From Lachnospiraceae bacterium (GTDB taxonomy: Bacteria > Bacillota > Clostridia > Lachnospirales > Lachnospiraceae), in contig FUZG01000014.1 of the NCBI GenBank assembly GCA_900168235.1, positions 1 through 59,964 of the forward strand: a stretch of 59,964 bases of DNA, written 5' to 3'. How positions within the stretch are numbered: position 1 is the stretch's first letter; the number at the start of each line of letters is the position of its first letter. This document shows positions 43,526-53,392 of the stretch, in pieces. The notes under the pieces were generated by a model. That model had not been told where the DNA came from, did not search any database, and saw only the letters and a program-made list of their open reading frames with translations. A program made the translations under genes and the position numbers.

Positions 43526-45103
43526 TTATGACCTTGAAATGCTATCACTATTTTTTTCGTGATCGATAGCTGCGTTTTTCACTGCTATATGATACTGGTC
43601 TCTGCCGCCAATCTTTGAATCATACAGCATGTTATCTGCCCTTTTTAGACCATCCGTATAATCTGTATCCCCCTCTGCAAATTCTGCGAAACCTATCGAT
43701 GCTGTAACGTTTATTTCATGCCCGTCATCCAAAATAACATTTACCATGTGGACAGATTCCATAACCTTCTCAGCTACAACACCAATGTTTTCATGGGCAA
43801 GTCCCAGATAGACACCCACAAACTCATCACCGCCCCAGCGGATAAGGTAATCCGACTTTCGTATCGTCCGGTAAAGACTCGTAACTACGCGTTTCAGGAT
43901 GATATCACCAACATCATGGCCATAGGTATCATTGATATCCTTAAAGTAATCAACGTCCAGTATCATGATTGCAGGACTCGGTTTTCCTTTCTTAAACGCT
44001 TCGAAGTACTCTTTTAGCTTTTCCTCACCGAACTGTCTGCTTGTAGCATTTGTCAGAGCATCCCGCTGCACCTTTTTCCACAGGAACTGTGTCGTCTGCT
44101 TAGCATACGCTCTGTCCGTGCGGATCATCATGATCGCCATGACACCGATGAGAAGGATAAACAACAGTGAAAGCAGGATTTCAAAGCGGATCATAAACTG
44201 ATCTATTTTTTCCTGAGCCGTTTCTACTGATACGGACACATCACCCATATCAGATCCCATACTGATAACCCAGTTGTAATCCTTGTACAGCTCGGAATAA
44301 ACAAGTATAGGAGTTCCGCTGCCATCCTTATCTTTCTCTTTATAGGTATAAAGCGCGGTTCCGCTCTCATTCAAAGATTTCAGCTCTTTTTCAAGGTAAC
44401 GGACTCCGTCAACATCAACAGTCTCTGTAGAAAGAAGCCTCTTTTCCTCAGAAGGATCTAACGGATCCACTATACATGACGCATAATTCTTTCCGCCGTC
44501 AAAATTACGTATCTCATGAATCCATACGGCTGAACTGGCATTGTAGTCACAGAGTTTTACTTTTTTTGTGATCGCTCTCTGAACAAAATCTTTAAGTGTA
44601 GTATTGGTGATGCCGTAGATCACGGCCGTATCTCCAACGACGACAATATCTCTCTCTACAAAGCAGCTTACGATCTCATTTACATTTCCATCCCAGGCAT
44701 CTCCAAGAAGTCCGTCAGAATCAGCAATAACCTGATTGGTCTTTATGTCAAATGCAAGGTATGACCACTTTGATGCATTTTCTCTGCCTGCTATGTAATT
44801 CCTTACTACCCACTCAGGATGCTCTCCCGTTTCCTCCACCAGATCATTTACATGATCCGATGCACTCTTCATCTGTGCCGCGAACTCCTCTTTATAGATT
44901 TCCCTCTCTGCATCAATGTCTGTAACAATATTCTTTATAGTATTCTCTATAAAATGTGTCCTGATCTCAAAAGCACTGGTATAAAGCTGATGCGAATAAA
45001 GAGTCTGTATCCTGGCAAGCGCAGTATGCAGGAGCAAAATAGTGAGCACCATCATAATAATGGCGATAGCGATCGTCTTTGGTCTTCTAGTATTTTTCGT
45101 CAT
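43526..45103 (-). CDS. Membrane diguanylate cyclase with extracytoplasmic sensor
   Basis: A 525-residue protein: a TM helix at about 9-30, an extracytoplasmic Cache-like sensor (about 35-290), a second TM (about 305-325) and a GGDEF domain. The active site RWGGDEF is intact (424-428), and the product-inhibition I-site RKSD stands five residues before it (415-418). It should make cyclic di-GMP from GTP and respond to product feedback. The start at 45103 follows AGGGGA. Signal unknown. Confidence 0.93.
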   Translation of the reverse strand: MTKNTRRPKTIAIAIIMMVLTILLLHTALARIQTLYSHQLYTSAFEIRTHFIENTIKNIVTDIDAEREIYKEEFAAQMKSASDHVNDLVEETGEHPEWVVRNYIAGRENASKWSYLAFDIKTNQVIADSDGLLGDAWDGNVNEIVSCFVERDIVVVGDTAVIYGITNTTLKDFVQRAITKKVKLCDYNASSAVWIHEIRNFDGGKNYASCIVDPLDPSEEKRLLSTETVDVDGVRYLEKELKSLNESGTALYTYKEKDKDGSGTPILVYSELYKDYNWVISMGSDMGDVSVSVETAQEKIDQFMIRFEILLSLLFILLIGVMAIMMIRTDRAYAKQTTQFLWKKVQRDALTNATSRQFGEEKLKEYFEAFKKGKPSPAIMILDVDYFKDINDTYGHDVGDIILKRVVTSLYRTIRKSDYLIRWGGDEFVGVYLGLAHENIGVVAEKVMESVHMVNVILDDGHEINVTASIGFAEFAEGDTDYTDGLKRADNMLYDSKIGGRDQYHIAVKNAAIDHEKNSDSISRS

Positions 45104-45177
45104 ATGTCCCCTCAAACATATCGAACAGAAAAAATAACACTACCCCATATGTATTTCGGCACTTACAGCAGAAAAAA

Positions 45178-45837
45178 CTAGTACCACTCAGGTCCAAAAT
45201 TTTGCTTTAGGATATCCACGTACTCCTCGTAGCTAATTTTCTCACCGCCCATGCTTTCAAGGTGATTCGTGTGAAACTGGCAGTCGATCATGAGTCCGCC
45301 TCTTTCTGCCATCGCCTGTGCGAGACCGATAAGCGCGATCTTTGATCCGTTCTCCAGCTCACTGTACATGCTCTCGCCAAAAAAGCACCTTCCAAGGGAT
45401 ACTCCGTAAAGTCCCCCAGCCAGCTCACCGTCTATATATGCCTCCACACTCTCGGCAAAACCGCCCTTATGCAGGGCATAATATGCTTTTTCCATGTCAT
45501 CGCCGATCCACGTGCCGTCCTTTTCACGCTTCATACGACACCGATGCATGGTATCCTGAAAGTCCCTGTTCCAGAGTACCGAAGCATCGTGCTTTTTCAG
45601 GAATTTCTTCATGGAATGAGAAATGTGGATTTTTTCCGGACGGATTATGTACCGTTCATGAGGACACCACCACATGATCTCATCTTTTGGATCGTACCAG
45701 GGAAAAATCCCATGGGCATATGCGAGAAGCAGACGATCCATGCTCAGATCCCCGCCCACAGCAAGGAGACCGTCTTCCTCTGCAAGAGACGGCATGGGGA
45801 ACCATAATTCTTTTTCATCTAAAAGATATATTCCCAT
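45178..45837 (-). CDS. aat: Leucyl/phenylalanyl-tRNA-protein transferase
   Basis: A 219-residue Aat protein (E. coli 234). It has WFPMPSLAEEDGLLAVGGDLS, the GIFPWYDPKDEIMWWCP active-site region (both in pieces), RCRMKREKDGTW and GRCFFGESMYSELENGSK. It attaches Leu or Phe from tRNA to N-terminal Lys or Arg of proteins, marking them for ClpS-ClpAP. It is the last gene of clpS-clpA-aat, 3 bp behind clpA. Confidence 0.95.
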   Translation of the reverse strand: MGIYLLDEKELWFPMPSLAEEDGLLAVGGDLSMDRLLLAYAHGIFPWYDPKDEIMWWCPHERYIIRPEKIHISHSMKKFLKKHDASVLWNRDFQDTMHRCRMKREKDGTWIGDDMEKAYYALHKGGFAESVEAYIDGELAGGLYGVSLGRCFFGESMYSELENGSKIALIGLAQAMAERGGLMIDCQFHTNHLESMGGEKISYEEYVDILKQNFGPEWY

Positions 45838-45840
45838 TCA

Positions 45841-48084
45841 TCACTTTTTCCGGGACGCAGTGCTCCCTGTCTTCACGTATTTCATGACAAAATCGGTCTT
45901 TTTTGCAGAAAGACTGCATTTTCCACCCTTCTTGAGCTTTCCAAAAAGCATCTCATCCACAAAAAGAGGCTTGATATCATTTCTTATCACGCGGTCAAGT
46001 TCACGCGCACCGTACTCTTCGCTGATACCTTTTTTCTTCAGCAGTTCGACCGCAGGTTTATCAACTGAGAGCTCCACATTTTTTCTCTGGAGCATCTCTG
46101 CAAGCTCGCGCAGTTTCTTATCTGCGATCATACCTGCCATCACGTCATCCATGCGGTTAAATGCGACGATCCCGCTGAGACGGTTCCTGAACTCAGGCTG
46201 GAAAACGTGCTTCACGGCGTCCATGAGAGTGTCATTTGACACATCCGTTGACTGGAAGCCTATGCCCGCTTTACCCATACGGCTCGCTCCGGCATTTGAA
46301 GTCATGATGATTATTACATTTCTGAAATCAGCTTTCCGTCCCTGATTGTCAGTTAATGTCGCATAATCCATGACCTGAAGGAGCATGCTGTAAATATCAG
46401 GATGCGCTTTTTCGATCTCATCCAAGAGCAGGACACATGAAGGTGTCTTTCTAATGGCTTCCGTGAGGAGTCCACCCTCTTCATAGCCCACATAACCCGC
46501 AGGCGCACCGATTAACTTCGCAACTGAGTGCTTTTCACCGTATTCACTCATGTCAAATCTCACGAGCTTTACGCCGAGTTCTTTAGCGAGAGTCTTTGCT
46601 ATCTCTGTTTTTCCGACACCTGTAGGTCCTACAAAAAGCAGGCTCGCGAGAGGTTTTGAATCTTCTATGAGACCTGCGCGGGAAAATTTCACAGCATTTA
46701 CAACCTGTGTCACCGCTGCATCCTGTCCGTAAACCTGGGACAGCATCCTCTTTTCCAGAGTGGCAAGTCCTTCCATCTCGTCAGACTCAACAGTCTGCTT
46801 AGGGATCCTGCAAATTTTTGTAAGTATCTCATCGATAAGGTCTTTGCCAACGGTCTGCCGTTTCTGCGACAGCGGATGTATCTTTCTGTAGGCGCCGGCT
46901 TCATCTATGAGGTCGATCGCTTTATCAGGAAGACAGCGCTCATTTATGTACTTCGCACTCACCTGGACCGCATAGTCAAGCACTCCCTTGCCGTAGACCA
47001 CTCCATGAAACGATTCATACTTCTTTTTCAGACCCTCAAGGATCTCCACGCTTTCTTCGATGGAAGGTTCCTTTACTTCCACATTCTGGAATCTCCTAAC
47101 GAGACTCTTACTCTTTTCAAAATGCTTTTTATACTCTTCAAAAGTCGTAGCTCCGATAAAACGGATATTTCCCTGAGCTAGATAAGGTTTCAGGATATTC
47201 GCCGCGTCGAAGGATCCGCCGCCTGTTGCGCCTGCACCGAGGAGATTATGGATCTCATCGATGTAGATAATGGGTTTCTCTTCCTTTGCGATAGAGCTCA
47301 GGATTTTCTTTAACCGCTTCTCAAATTCGCCTCTGTACTGGGTTCCCGCCAGCACACTTCCAAGGTCGAGCGCGTATATTTTTGCGCCTTTCAGCACATC
47401 CGGCACATCCCCGTCATTAAGCCTCTTTGCGAGTCCATAGGTCAGGGCTGTTTTTCCGACTCCCGGTTCTCCGACGTGAAGTGGATTATTTTTATCCTTC
47501 CTGCAAAGGATCTGTATCGTCCTCTCCAGTTCTTCTTCACGGCCGATGAGCGGATTCATATTTTCCAGCATGTCATTAAGACATGGCGCATAGCTCTCTA
47601 CCGAATCTGTTTCTGTCTGTGCCGCGCTTTCAGTCATACCCCCTGTCGGGATACGCTCTCCTGCATCCGGCTCGCTTATGATCTCCTGTATCAGCGATAT
47701 CTCATCAACACCCTGTTTCTGAATATAGTAAACAGCATAGCTCTCCCGCAGACTGAAAAGCGCATGAACAAGGTGCGAGAGCTCCACTGCGCTCTTACTG
47801 CTGTTCACGGCAGAATTTTGCGCAACGGTAAGGAGCATACTGAGCCCTGTTGAAATACCGGGTTCCGCATCTCCTACTGTCTCGACATATTCTTTCAGAT
47901 ATTTCTCAAGCTCCGCAGAAAGCACTGCAACACTTCCCCCGCAGTCCGAGAAAGCACGGATAAATCCTGTACTTTCGCACATGACAAGGAGAAGGAGTTC
48001 CGGTGTCGCAAATTCATAATGACGGTCTGCTGCCAGAGCAAATGTGTTATTGATAATTCCTGCAACTTCTTTTGTAACATTCAT
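45841..48084 (-). CDS. clpA: ATP-dependent Clp protease ATPase subunit ClpA
   Basis: A 747-residue unfoldase. It has an N-domain (1-150), D1 with GEPGVGKT (205-212), IYIDEIHNLLG and sensor residues, and D2 with GPTGVGKTEI (486-495) and LLLDEIEKAHP. The ClpP-binding loop IGF is at 608-610. It lacks the UVR coiled-coil insertion of ClpC, so it is a true ClpA, the form that works with ClpS. It lies 2 bp behind clpS. No clpP gene is in the window. Confidence 0.95.
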   Translation of the reverse strand: MNVTKEVAGIINNTFALAADRHYEFATPELLLLVMCESTGFIRAFSDCGGSVAVLSAELEKYLKEYVETVGDAEPGISTGLSMLLTVAQNSAVNSSKSAVELSHLVHALFSLRESYAVYYIQKQGVDEISLIQEIISEPDAGERIPTGGMTESAAQTETDSVESYAPCLNDMLENMNPLIGREEELERTIQILCRKDKNNPLHVGEPGVGKTALTYGLAKRLNDGDVPDVLKGAKIYALDLGSVLAGTQYRGEFEKRLKKILSSIAKEEKPIIYIDEIHNLLGAGATGGGSFDAANILKPYLAQGNIRFIGATTFEEYKKHFEKSKSLVRRFQNVEVKEPSIEESVEILEGLKKKYESFHGVVYGKGVLDYAVQVSAKYINERCLPDKAIDLIDEAGAYRKIHPLSQKRQTVGKDLIDEILTKICRIPKQTVESDEMEGLATLEKRMLSQVYGQDAAVTQVVNAVKFSRAGLIEDSKPLASLLFVGPTGVGKTEIAKTLAKELGVKLVRFDMSEYGEKHSVAKLIGAPAGYVGYEEGGLLTEAIRKTPSCVLLLDEIEKAHPDIYSMLLQVMDYATLTDNQGRKADFRNVIIIMTSNAGASRMGKAGIGFQSTDVSNDTLMDAVKHVFQPEFRNRLSGIVAFNRMDDVMAGMIADKKLRELAEMLQRKNVELSVDKPAVELLKKKGISEEYGARELDRVIRNDIKPLFVDEMLFGKLKKGGKCSLSAKKTDFVMKYVKTGSTASRKK

Positions 48085-48086
48085 CT

Positions 48087-48386
48087 TCAGGCCTCCTCTA
48101 CGGTCATCCTAAACGGAAACCCTGCAGATTTTGCACGTGACAGAGCTGCATTTACCTTTGATACCGCTATATCATACGGATAGCTTCCTATCGCGGCTTT
48201 CCCGCTCTTATGAACAGTAAGCATCAATATTTCTGCCTCCATGCTGTTTTTATGAAATATCTCTTCCAATATCTCCACAACAAATTCCATAGTTGTAAAA
48301 TCATCGTTATACATGATGACATTGTATCTTCCGGGTTCTTTGACCTCGGTTATAGTTTTTTCCTGAAGTGATCCCTGTGCTGACAT
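48087..48386 (-). CDS. clpS: ClpS adaptor protein
   Basis: A 99-residue ClpS with the N-degron pocket residues in YNVIMYNDDFTTMEFVVEIL and the conserved HKSGKA histidine. The N-terminal extension (about 20 residues) is the part that enters ClpA. It delivers proteins beginning with Leu, Phe, Tyr or Trp to ClpAP. It is the first gene of the N-degron operon. Confidence 0.94.
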   Translation of the reverse strand: MSAQGSLQEKTITEVKEPGRYNVIMYNDDFTTMEFVVEILEEIFHKNSMEAEILMLTVHKSGKAAIGSYPYDIAVSKVNAALSRAKSAGFPFRMTVEEA

Positions 48387-48413
48387 TTGTAAACCTGCCT
48401 TTGCTAAAATATA

Positions 48414-49010
48414 TCATTCATACCATACGCATCGAACCGCAAATATTTTTCTGCCGTAACTCTCGAGCGTAGTGAAACCGCCCTTTAGGGGATCCATGCA
48501 AATATATTCGCCTTCCTCAGCGCCAACTATCAGCACATAATGCCCTGCCCCCAATCCATTATTCGTCCGTACACGGACTATCGGATATCTTCCTTCATCA
48601 AGACATTTATCAACTATTTCCCTCGATGTTTCGCTGTACACCTCTGCATTGAAGCCGCTCAGAGAATCAAGAACATTCCACCGGAGATTCCCCTCACTGT
48701 CAAATACATTATTTTCCGTAAAATATGTATTCAGCGATTTCGGATCCATCGCACCGGCAGTATCGGAAATTGCCGATGCTATACTTGTGAGAACGCATCC
48801 CGAGGAACCAATGGTGTATCCGGAATTTCCAAGCGTATCATCCTTCCACTCTTTATCACGCTGGTTGTATGCCTTTATTTTCCCTGAAACTTCATAGTCT
48901 TTTTCAGGAATCAGGAATACAGAACCTGCGCTTCTTTTCATCAAAAAGATTGCAATGACTGCGCCTACGATAACAAAAAAAGCTATTCCTGTAATAATGA
49001 TTTTTTTCAT
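48414..49010 (-). CDS. C39-like cysteine protease, membrane anchored
   Basis: A 198-residue protein with an N-terminal anchor (4-24) and a papain-like C39_2 domain outside. The Cys is in IGSSGCVLTS (near 73), the His in GAGHYVLIVG (near 157) and the Asp in YICMDPLKGG. It probably cleaves peptides at the cell surface. It lies 28 bp upstream of clpS in the same direction, so they may share a transcript from the promoter at about 49035-49065. Confidence 0.85.
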   Translation of the reverse strand: MKKIIITGIAFFVIVGAVIAIFLMKRSAGSVFLIPEKDYEVSGKIKAYNQRDKEWKDDTLGNSGYTIGSSGCVLTSIASAISDTAGAMDPKSLNTYFTENNVFDSEGNLRWNVLDSLSGFNAEVYSETSREIVDKCLDEGRYPIVRVRTNNGLGAGHYVLIVGAEEGEYICMDPLKGGFTTLESYGRKIFAVRCVWYE

Positions 49011-49034
49011 GTCACTCCTCCAATTTGTAATAAC

Positions 49035-49065
49035 AGTATATCAGTATACTGCAAATCGGAGTCAA
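49035..49065 (-). promoter_or_regulatory. Promoter of the C39-like protease (and perhaps clpS-clpA-aat)
   Basis: A -35 TTGACT (49060-49065) and a -10 that is either GATATA (17-bp spacer) or TATACT (19-bp). A perfect palindrome CAGTATACTG (49042-49051) lies in the spacer, similar in wording to the palindrome at 9308-9319. Confidence 0.5.
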
Positions 49066-49089
49066 TTTTTTGTCACCACTGACAGCACT

Positions 49090-49120
49090 ATCCCCGGAAG
49101 CCTCAGAAGCCTCCGGGGAT
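49090..49120 (-). terminator. Hairpin behind the chemoreceptor gene
   Basis: ATCCCCGGA / TCCGGGGAT with a loop that can pair further (GGC/GCC) lies about 30 bp behind the stop codon at 49151. The U-tract is poor, so termination may be partial. Confidence 0.55.
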
Positions 49121-49150
49121 TTGATAACCTTATATATTTTTGAATAAAAT

Positions 49151-50974
49151 TTACAGGCTGAACTTCGTAACTTCCTGCTGTAATCCTTCTGCGGACTGAG
49201 CAAGTTTCTGGCTCGCTGCTGCGATCTCGGACATAGATGCCGACTGCTCTTCGGATGCAGCCGATACATTCTGTGTTTCTTCAGAAATGGATTCACTCTT
49301 TTCGCTTATAGAGGAGAATGCATTCTTGATATTATCAGTTTCTCTATTAAGCTCATCAACAATATTATTCATTTCAGATGATGCATCTGCGATCTGCTGA
49401 ACCATTCCTGCGATCTCATCAAAGAGTTCACCTGACTTCTCAACCACTCCGGTTCCCTTCTTAACGTTCTCAAGACCGGTCTTCATAGACTGAACAGCAC
49501 CTTCTGACTGGTTCTGGATACCTGCGATCAGATCACCGATTTCACGGGCAGAATCATTTGACTGGCTCGCAAGCTTTGAGATCTCGTCTGCAACTACTGC
49601 AAATCCGCGTCCTGCTGCTCCGGCTCTCGCTGCCTCGATAGAAGCATTGAGTGAAAGCAGGTTTGTCTGGCTCGCAATCTCAGAGATCGTGTCAACAATA
49701 GTATTGATCTGCTTAACCTTGTCACCAAGGCTCTCAACCTCAACTGATGTACTGCTCACAGCCTGCTCGATCTTCTGCATCTGCTCTACAGCAGTTCCTA
49801 TTTCGTGCTTACCATTAAGTGCTGCACTGTTTGCATTGGCAACCTTTTCGGCTGTTTCGTTGATCTGCTTCGAGAAAACTCCCATCTTTTCAGCGAAAAC
49901 AACTGTGGATTCACCTGCAGCTTCCACGATTCCATTCTCATCTGCGCAGGATGCTGCAACATTTGTGATGGATTCTGCAACAAGCTCTGATGCCTCAGCA
50001 CTCTGTGATGCATTTGCATTAAGCTCTTCTGATGCAGCTGCCACATAAGATGTAGTATCTGTGATCTTTGCCATCAACTCACGAAGTCCGTCGTGGAGCG
50101 ATCTCATTCCCCGTGCAAGTTTTCCGATCTCATCAGCACGGGTCATCATGTTCTTCTCAAAGAAAGCTGCATCTTCAAATTCAGTGAGATCACCTGCTGC
50201 GATCTTTGTCATCTTATTTGTAACATTGATGATAGGATTAACGATCTTCTTACTCAAAATGATGGTTATGATCGACATCACTACAAAGAGCATAAGCATA
50301 GCAATGATCTCGTTCAAGATACTGAATCTCAAGCTCCGAGCTGAACGCGCTTCGTACTCAGCAGACATCTCATCAATCTGATCTATCCATACACCTGTAC
50401 CAAGTACCCAGTTATAAGGAGCGTAGCTTACCGTATAATTGATCTTTGGAAGCGGAAGATTCGGATTATCAGGTTTTGCAAACATGAGGTATGTATACCC
50501 GCCGCCATTCTGCAGACCGTTTTTGATCATTTCCTGAATGTAATATCTTGTTTCTCCGGTTTTCTCATCCTTATAGGATGCATCCCATCTTGAGCTTCCT
50601 TCTGTGTCGCGTCCAAGAAGAACGACATTCACACCATCTTTTGTGTCGATCCAGAAGTAGCCGTTTCCATCGTCATATTTCATGTCCCTTACAGCATCTG
50701 CAGCCATCTTCATAGCTTCTTCCTCTGTAAGTTCTCCGCTTTCCTGTCTCGCATGATACTGCTCGATGATCGCTACTGCGAGCTGAGTCTCATTTTTAAG
50801 CTCTCTTAAAACATCCTCTTCAAGCTGGTTTCTATATTCTTCACCATTTACTTTGCTGATCCTGACAGAACTCAGGATGGCAAAAGTACTGATACATACA
50901 CCCGTAACCAGAACCATGAGCAATATTGTACATAAGAGCATTGCTGATAATGACTTAAATCCCTTCTGTTTCAT
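49151..50974 (-). CDS. Methyl-accepting chemotaxis protein with Cache sensor
   Basis: A 607-residue chemoreceptor: TM1 (about 10-33), a single Cache domain outside ([22 protein letters not shown] and [10 protein letters not shown]), TM2 (about 212-240), HAMP, and a long coiled-coil signalling tip ([17 protein letters not shown] and [11 protein letters not shown]). It should couple to CheA/CheW for motility or another output. It is cotranslated with the PAS-GAF gene upstream (ATGA overlap at 50971-50974). A terminator-like hairpin follows. Confidence 0.94.
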   Translation of the reverse strand: MKQKGFKSLSAMLLCTILLMVLVTGVCISTFAILSSVRISKVNGEEYRNQLEEDVLRELKNETQLAVAIIEQYHARQESGELTEEEAMKMAADAVRDMKYDDGNGYFWIDTKDGVNVVLLGRDTEGSSRWDASYKDEKTGETRYYIQEMIKNGLQNGGGYTYLMFAKPDNPNLPLPKINYTVSYAPYNWVLGTGVWIDQIDEMSAEYEARSARSLRFSILNEIIAMLMLFVVMSIITIILSKKIVNPIINVTNKMTKIAAGDLTEFEDAAFFEKNMMTRADEIGKLARGMRSLHDGLRELMAKITDTTSYVAAASEELNANASQSAEASELVAESITNVAASCADENGIVEAAGESTVVFAEKMGVFSKQINETAEKVANANSAALNGKHEIGTAVEQMQKIEQAVSSTSVEVESLGDKVKQINTIVDTISEIASQTNLLSLNASIEAARAGAAGRGFAVVADEISKLASQSNDSAREIGDLIAGIQNQSEGAVQSMKTGLENVKKGTGVVEKSGELFDEIAGMVQQIADASSEMNNIVDELNRETDNIKNAFSSISEKSESISEETQNVSAASEEQSASMSEIAAASQKLAQSAEGLQQEVTKFSL

Positions 50975-51969
50975 AAAGCAGCTACCCCCTTCTTAAGCTT
51001 TTCAATAGTTATTCGCGCTGCAATACTGTAAGATACTACGGACAACATATCACGATATAGCTGGACACTCCTCCTATCTGTATTCATGACTCCCAAAAAG
51101 CCTATTTTTTCACCGCAGTCATAGATCGGAACCTGGAGAATATTCTGAGCATTTACATCAGCAAGCATCCTATACATATCAGGATCACTCATCTTCAGCT
51201 CCGATGTGACCGCAAACAAGTAGTCATTCTCCCTGTGGATATATACATCTTTCCTGACAGCATGATCAGGATCCAGATGTTTTATACGTTTACTGACCTG
51301 ATCTGCAGGATTAAGATACAATTCAAATGTTGTACCAAATGTTTCTCTCCCCTCTTCCTTTCCAAGAACATAGAAATATTCCGCATGGATATAATTACTA
51401 AGTTCTTTGATCATAGTGTTCATCGCTATCTCAAAATCATTTTCATAATTCAGGATGCTCACAGCACGGATAGCGTGACTTAGCGCATCCTCCATCGGAG
51501 TATTTTCGTATGAATAAGCACCGATATCTGCCCCGTTATTCATCAGATCATGGCTTACGATCGGTTCCTTTACTTCAGAAACAAATACATAAAACAGTGG
51601 ACCTTCCCAGGGATCCTCTATGTACCTGCCGAAATCTTCGATATTTACTACCCGTCCTGAACCGGTTATGATACGATAATCGACCTTATCAAAATTGTCT
51701 TCCGAGGAATTTATCTGATACCGGATCTCTGCTTCGACCCGTTGATAGTCATCAGGATGAACGATACCTCTGAATGTACCACCCGTGACTTCATGAAATT
51801 CTCTGTTGTCGGCACATTCAAACATATCCAGAAGTGCCTGGTTCGCATAAAGGATTTCCTCTTTGTCCCAGTCAGCTCTGTAGATAAAAAATCCGCCGGG
51901 CATAGACGATAATCCATTAAGTATATATTCCTTGCCAAAGTTGGCATCTGTGTACTCATACCCACTCAT
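50971..51969 (-). CDS. PAS-GAF sensory protein without output domain
   Basis: A 332-residue soluble protein. Residues 15-130 are a PAS domain ([24 protein letters not shown], in pieces; then IVHPDD and [12 protein letters not shown]). Residues 165-325 are a GAF domain (ISILNYEN-like start, [18 protein letters not shown]). No GGDEF, kinase or DNA-binding part follows. The stop overlaps the start of the chemoreceptor, so it may tune that receptor by direct contact. GAGGG precedes ATG. Confidence 0.85.
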   Translation of the reverse strand: MSGYEYTDANFGKEYILNGLSSMPGGFFIYRADWDKEEILYANQALLDMFECADNREFHEVTGGTFRGIVHPDDYQRVEAEIRYQINSSEDNFDKVDYRIITGSGRVVNIEDFGRYIEDPWEGPLFYVFVSEVKEPIVSHDLMNNGADIGAYSYENTPMEDALSHAIRAVSILNYENDFEIAMNTMIKELSNYIHAEYFYVLGKEEGRETFGTTFELYLNPADQVSKRIKHLDPDHAVRKDVYIHRENDYLFAVTSELKMSDPDMYRMLADVNAQNILQVPIYDCGEKIGFLGVMNTDRRSVQLYRDMLSVVSYSIAARITIEKLKKGVAAL

Positions 51970-52118
51970 AAATGAGCCCTCATTTCAAAAATTTGTATCT
52001 CCTTCTGACAAAGTCACGTACTCGCTGTATATATCGGCGGGTATTCTTCAAAAGACACCCTTTCTACGATAAAATACGTAAAATTGTCTAGCATTTTTTA
52101 AGGAACAAAATGAGGGCA

Positions 52119-52255
52119 AACAAGTTACGCTAGGCTCGACAAAACCTCGCCAAGCGAACTTGCATAACACGCACAGCACGGCATAGCTTCAATCACGCAA
52201 ATCATAGATTTGCTATTTCAGCCATAAGCTCGAAAATACCTCGCTAAGTGCTCCG
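52119..52255 (-). repeat. Terminator-associated repeat, copy 5 (full length)
   Basis: A 137-bp copy, differing from copy 2 (1751-1887) at only a few bases, mostly in the GCACAGC stretch of the middle. It abuts the terminator of the gene at 52323. Confidence 0.92.
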
Positions 52256-52263
52256 AAAAAAAA

Positions 52264-52293
52264 CGACAGGAAAGCTTTTTCACTTCCCTGTCG
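52264..52293 (-). terminator. Rho-independent terminator
   Basis: CGACAGG(a)AAG / CTT(c)CCTGTCG, followed by TTTTTTTT on the minus strand. It lies 29 bp behind the stop of the 52323 gene. Confidence 0.88.
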
Positions 52294-52322
52294 CTTATTC
52301 AACAAAAAGAATTATCAGATGA

Positions 52323-52574
52323 TCACATCAGTTCTGCGTCTTCGTCCGAGAAATCAGCAAAACCGTTGAGATACAGATTTTTTACAAATTCAACAGCCAG
52401 CATGCCGGCAACTTCGATACCTACTCTTTCGCTGTAAACATAGGTATTCTTGTCTCCGTTCGCCAGCACAAAATCGATCTGTGTTCCGACGATCTCACCG
52501 TTGCCGAGATCCATAGGCTTTACTTCTGCCGAAATAACTTCCTTCACCAACCCGCTCTTAAATAGTACCCTCAT
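52323..52574 (-). CDS. Small hypothetical protein
   Basis: An 83-residue acidic protein with no signal, of alternating strands (MRVLFKSG, VGTQIDFVLANGD, NTYVYSERVG) and a C-terminal helix that ends DEDAELM. I recognise no family. It has a perfect AGGAGG and follows the PRTase-like gene by 28 bp, so it is the second gene of that operon. Confidence 0.7.
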   Translation of the reverse strand: MRVLFKSGLVKEVISAEVKPMDLGNGEIVGTQIDFVLANGDKNTYVYSERVGIEVAGMLAVEFVKNLYLNGFADFSDEDAELM

Positions 52575-52602
52575 AAATCACGCCTCCTAAAATAAAAGAA
52601 CT

Positions 52603-53244
52603 CTATTTGATCTCAGAATATCCAAAGCCGTTGCAGATAGCATCTACCTTTACGCCCTCCTGGCAGAGCTTGCAGCTGTCATGATTATATGAACAGTATT
52701 CCGGTATGTCCGCACCGGTGAACAGGCTGTGGACCGGAAGACCTGCAACTTTGGTTCCTGCTGAGAAAATAGCAGACACGCCATTTACTCCCGCGCCATA
52801 GTACTTTAATCCCTGTATTGCTCTCGACACAGTTTTTCCTGTGGTAAGGGATGCAAGAAGGATGAGCACTTTTTTGTTCCTGACCATCATCACCATATTA
52901 TCGCGGAAGATCATCTGTCCCAACTGATCATATTCAGGAGTAACGACGTACATTGTTTTATGCTGGTTCATCGAGATAACGCCGGATTTTGTAAGCTCGT
53001 CTGCAAGATACGCACCTATAACCTCTGTTCCGTCCATACAGATGATCGTATCTACAACCGTTGTTGATGCATATGCCTGTGCAAGTGCCGCTGCCACTTC
53101 ACGTGCCTCACTCTGACGGGTCTTCATGGTCGCCATATCAATGTAGCGGTTGATGTGAGAATTGGGTGTTACAAAATGACCTTCAATTACTTTCAGCGGA
53201 ATATCCGGGTACCTTTTTGAATAGATCTTCTTGTATTCCAGCAT
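52603..53244 (-). CDS. Orotate-phosphoribosyltransferase-like protein
   Basis: A 213-residue protein of type I PRTase fold: CMDGTEVIGAYLADEL, a KVLILLASLTTGKTVSRAI strand-loop in the PRPP position, and a hydrophobic strand set. The acidic pair expected in a PRPP site (VVDD-type) is replaced by hydrophobic or neutral residues, so the usual activity is doubtful. The C-terminal end has a CSYNHDSCKLCQEG cluster that could hold a metal. It may be a regulator or a PRTase of altered substrate. AGGAGG precedes ATG. It is the first gene of a two-gene operon. Confidence 0.75.
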   Translation of the reverse strand: MLEYKKIYSKRYPDIPLKVIEGHFVTPNSHINRYIDMATMKTRQSEAREVAAALAQAYASTTVVDTIICMDGTEVIGAYLADELTKSGVISMNQHKTMYVVTPEYDQLGQMIFRDNMVMMVRNKKVLILLASLTTGKTVSRAIQGLKYYGAGVNGVSAIFSAGTKVAGLPVHSLFTGADIPEYCSYNHDSCKLCQEGVKVDAICNGFGYSEIK

Positions 53245-53392
53245 TCTGGTTTCCTCCTGTTTCAGAACAATTCCTTTTGTACCAATATTCAGTTTTTATA
53301 ACACTTACTTTAGAACACGTACGGCCCCTTAAGGCCACTATCACTATACAAGGTCAGTATAACATACGCATTGTACATTTTTGTGTACTACA

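Larger units (their letters stand above)
51970..52322. other. Intergenic region with repeat and terminator
   Basis: This 353-bp region holds, from right to left, the terminator of the gene at 52323, a full repeat copy and about 150 bp upstream of the PAS-GAF gene, where its promoter must lie. I see no further gene. Confidence 0.7.
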
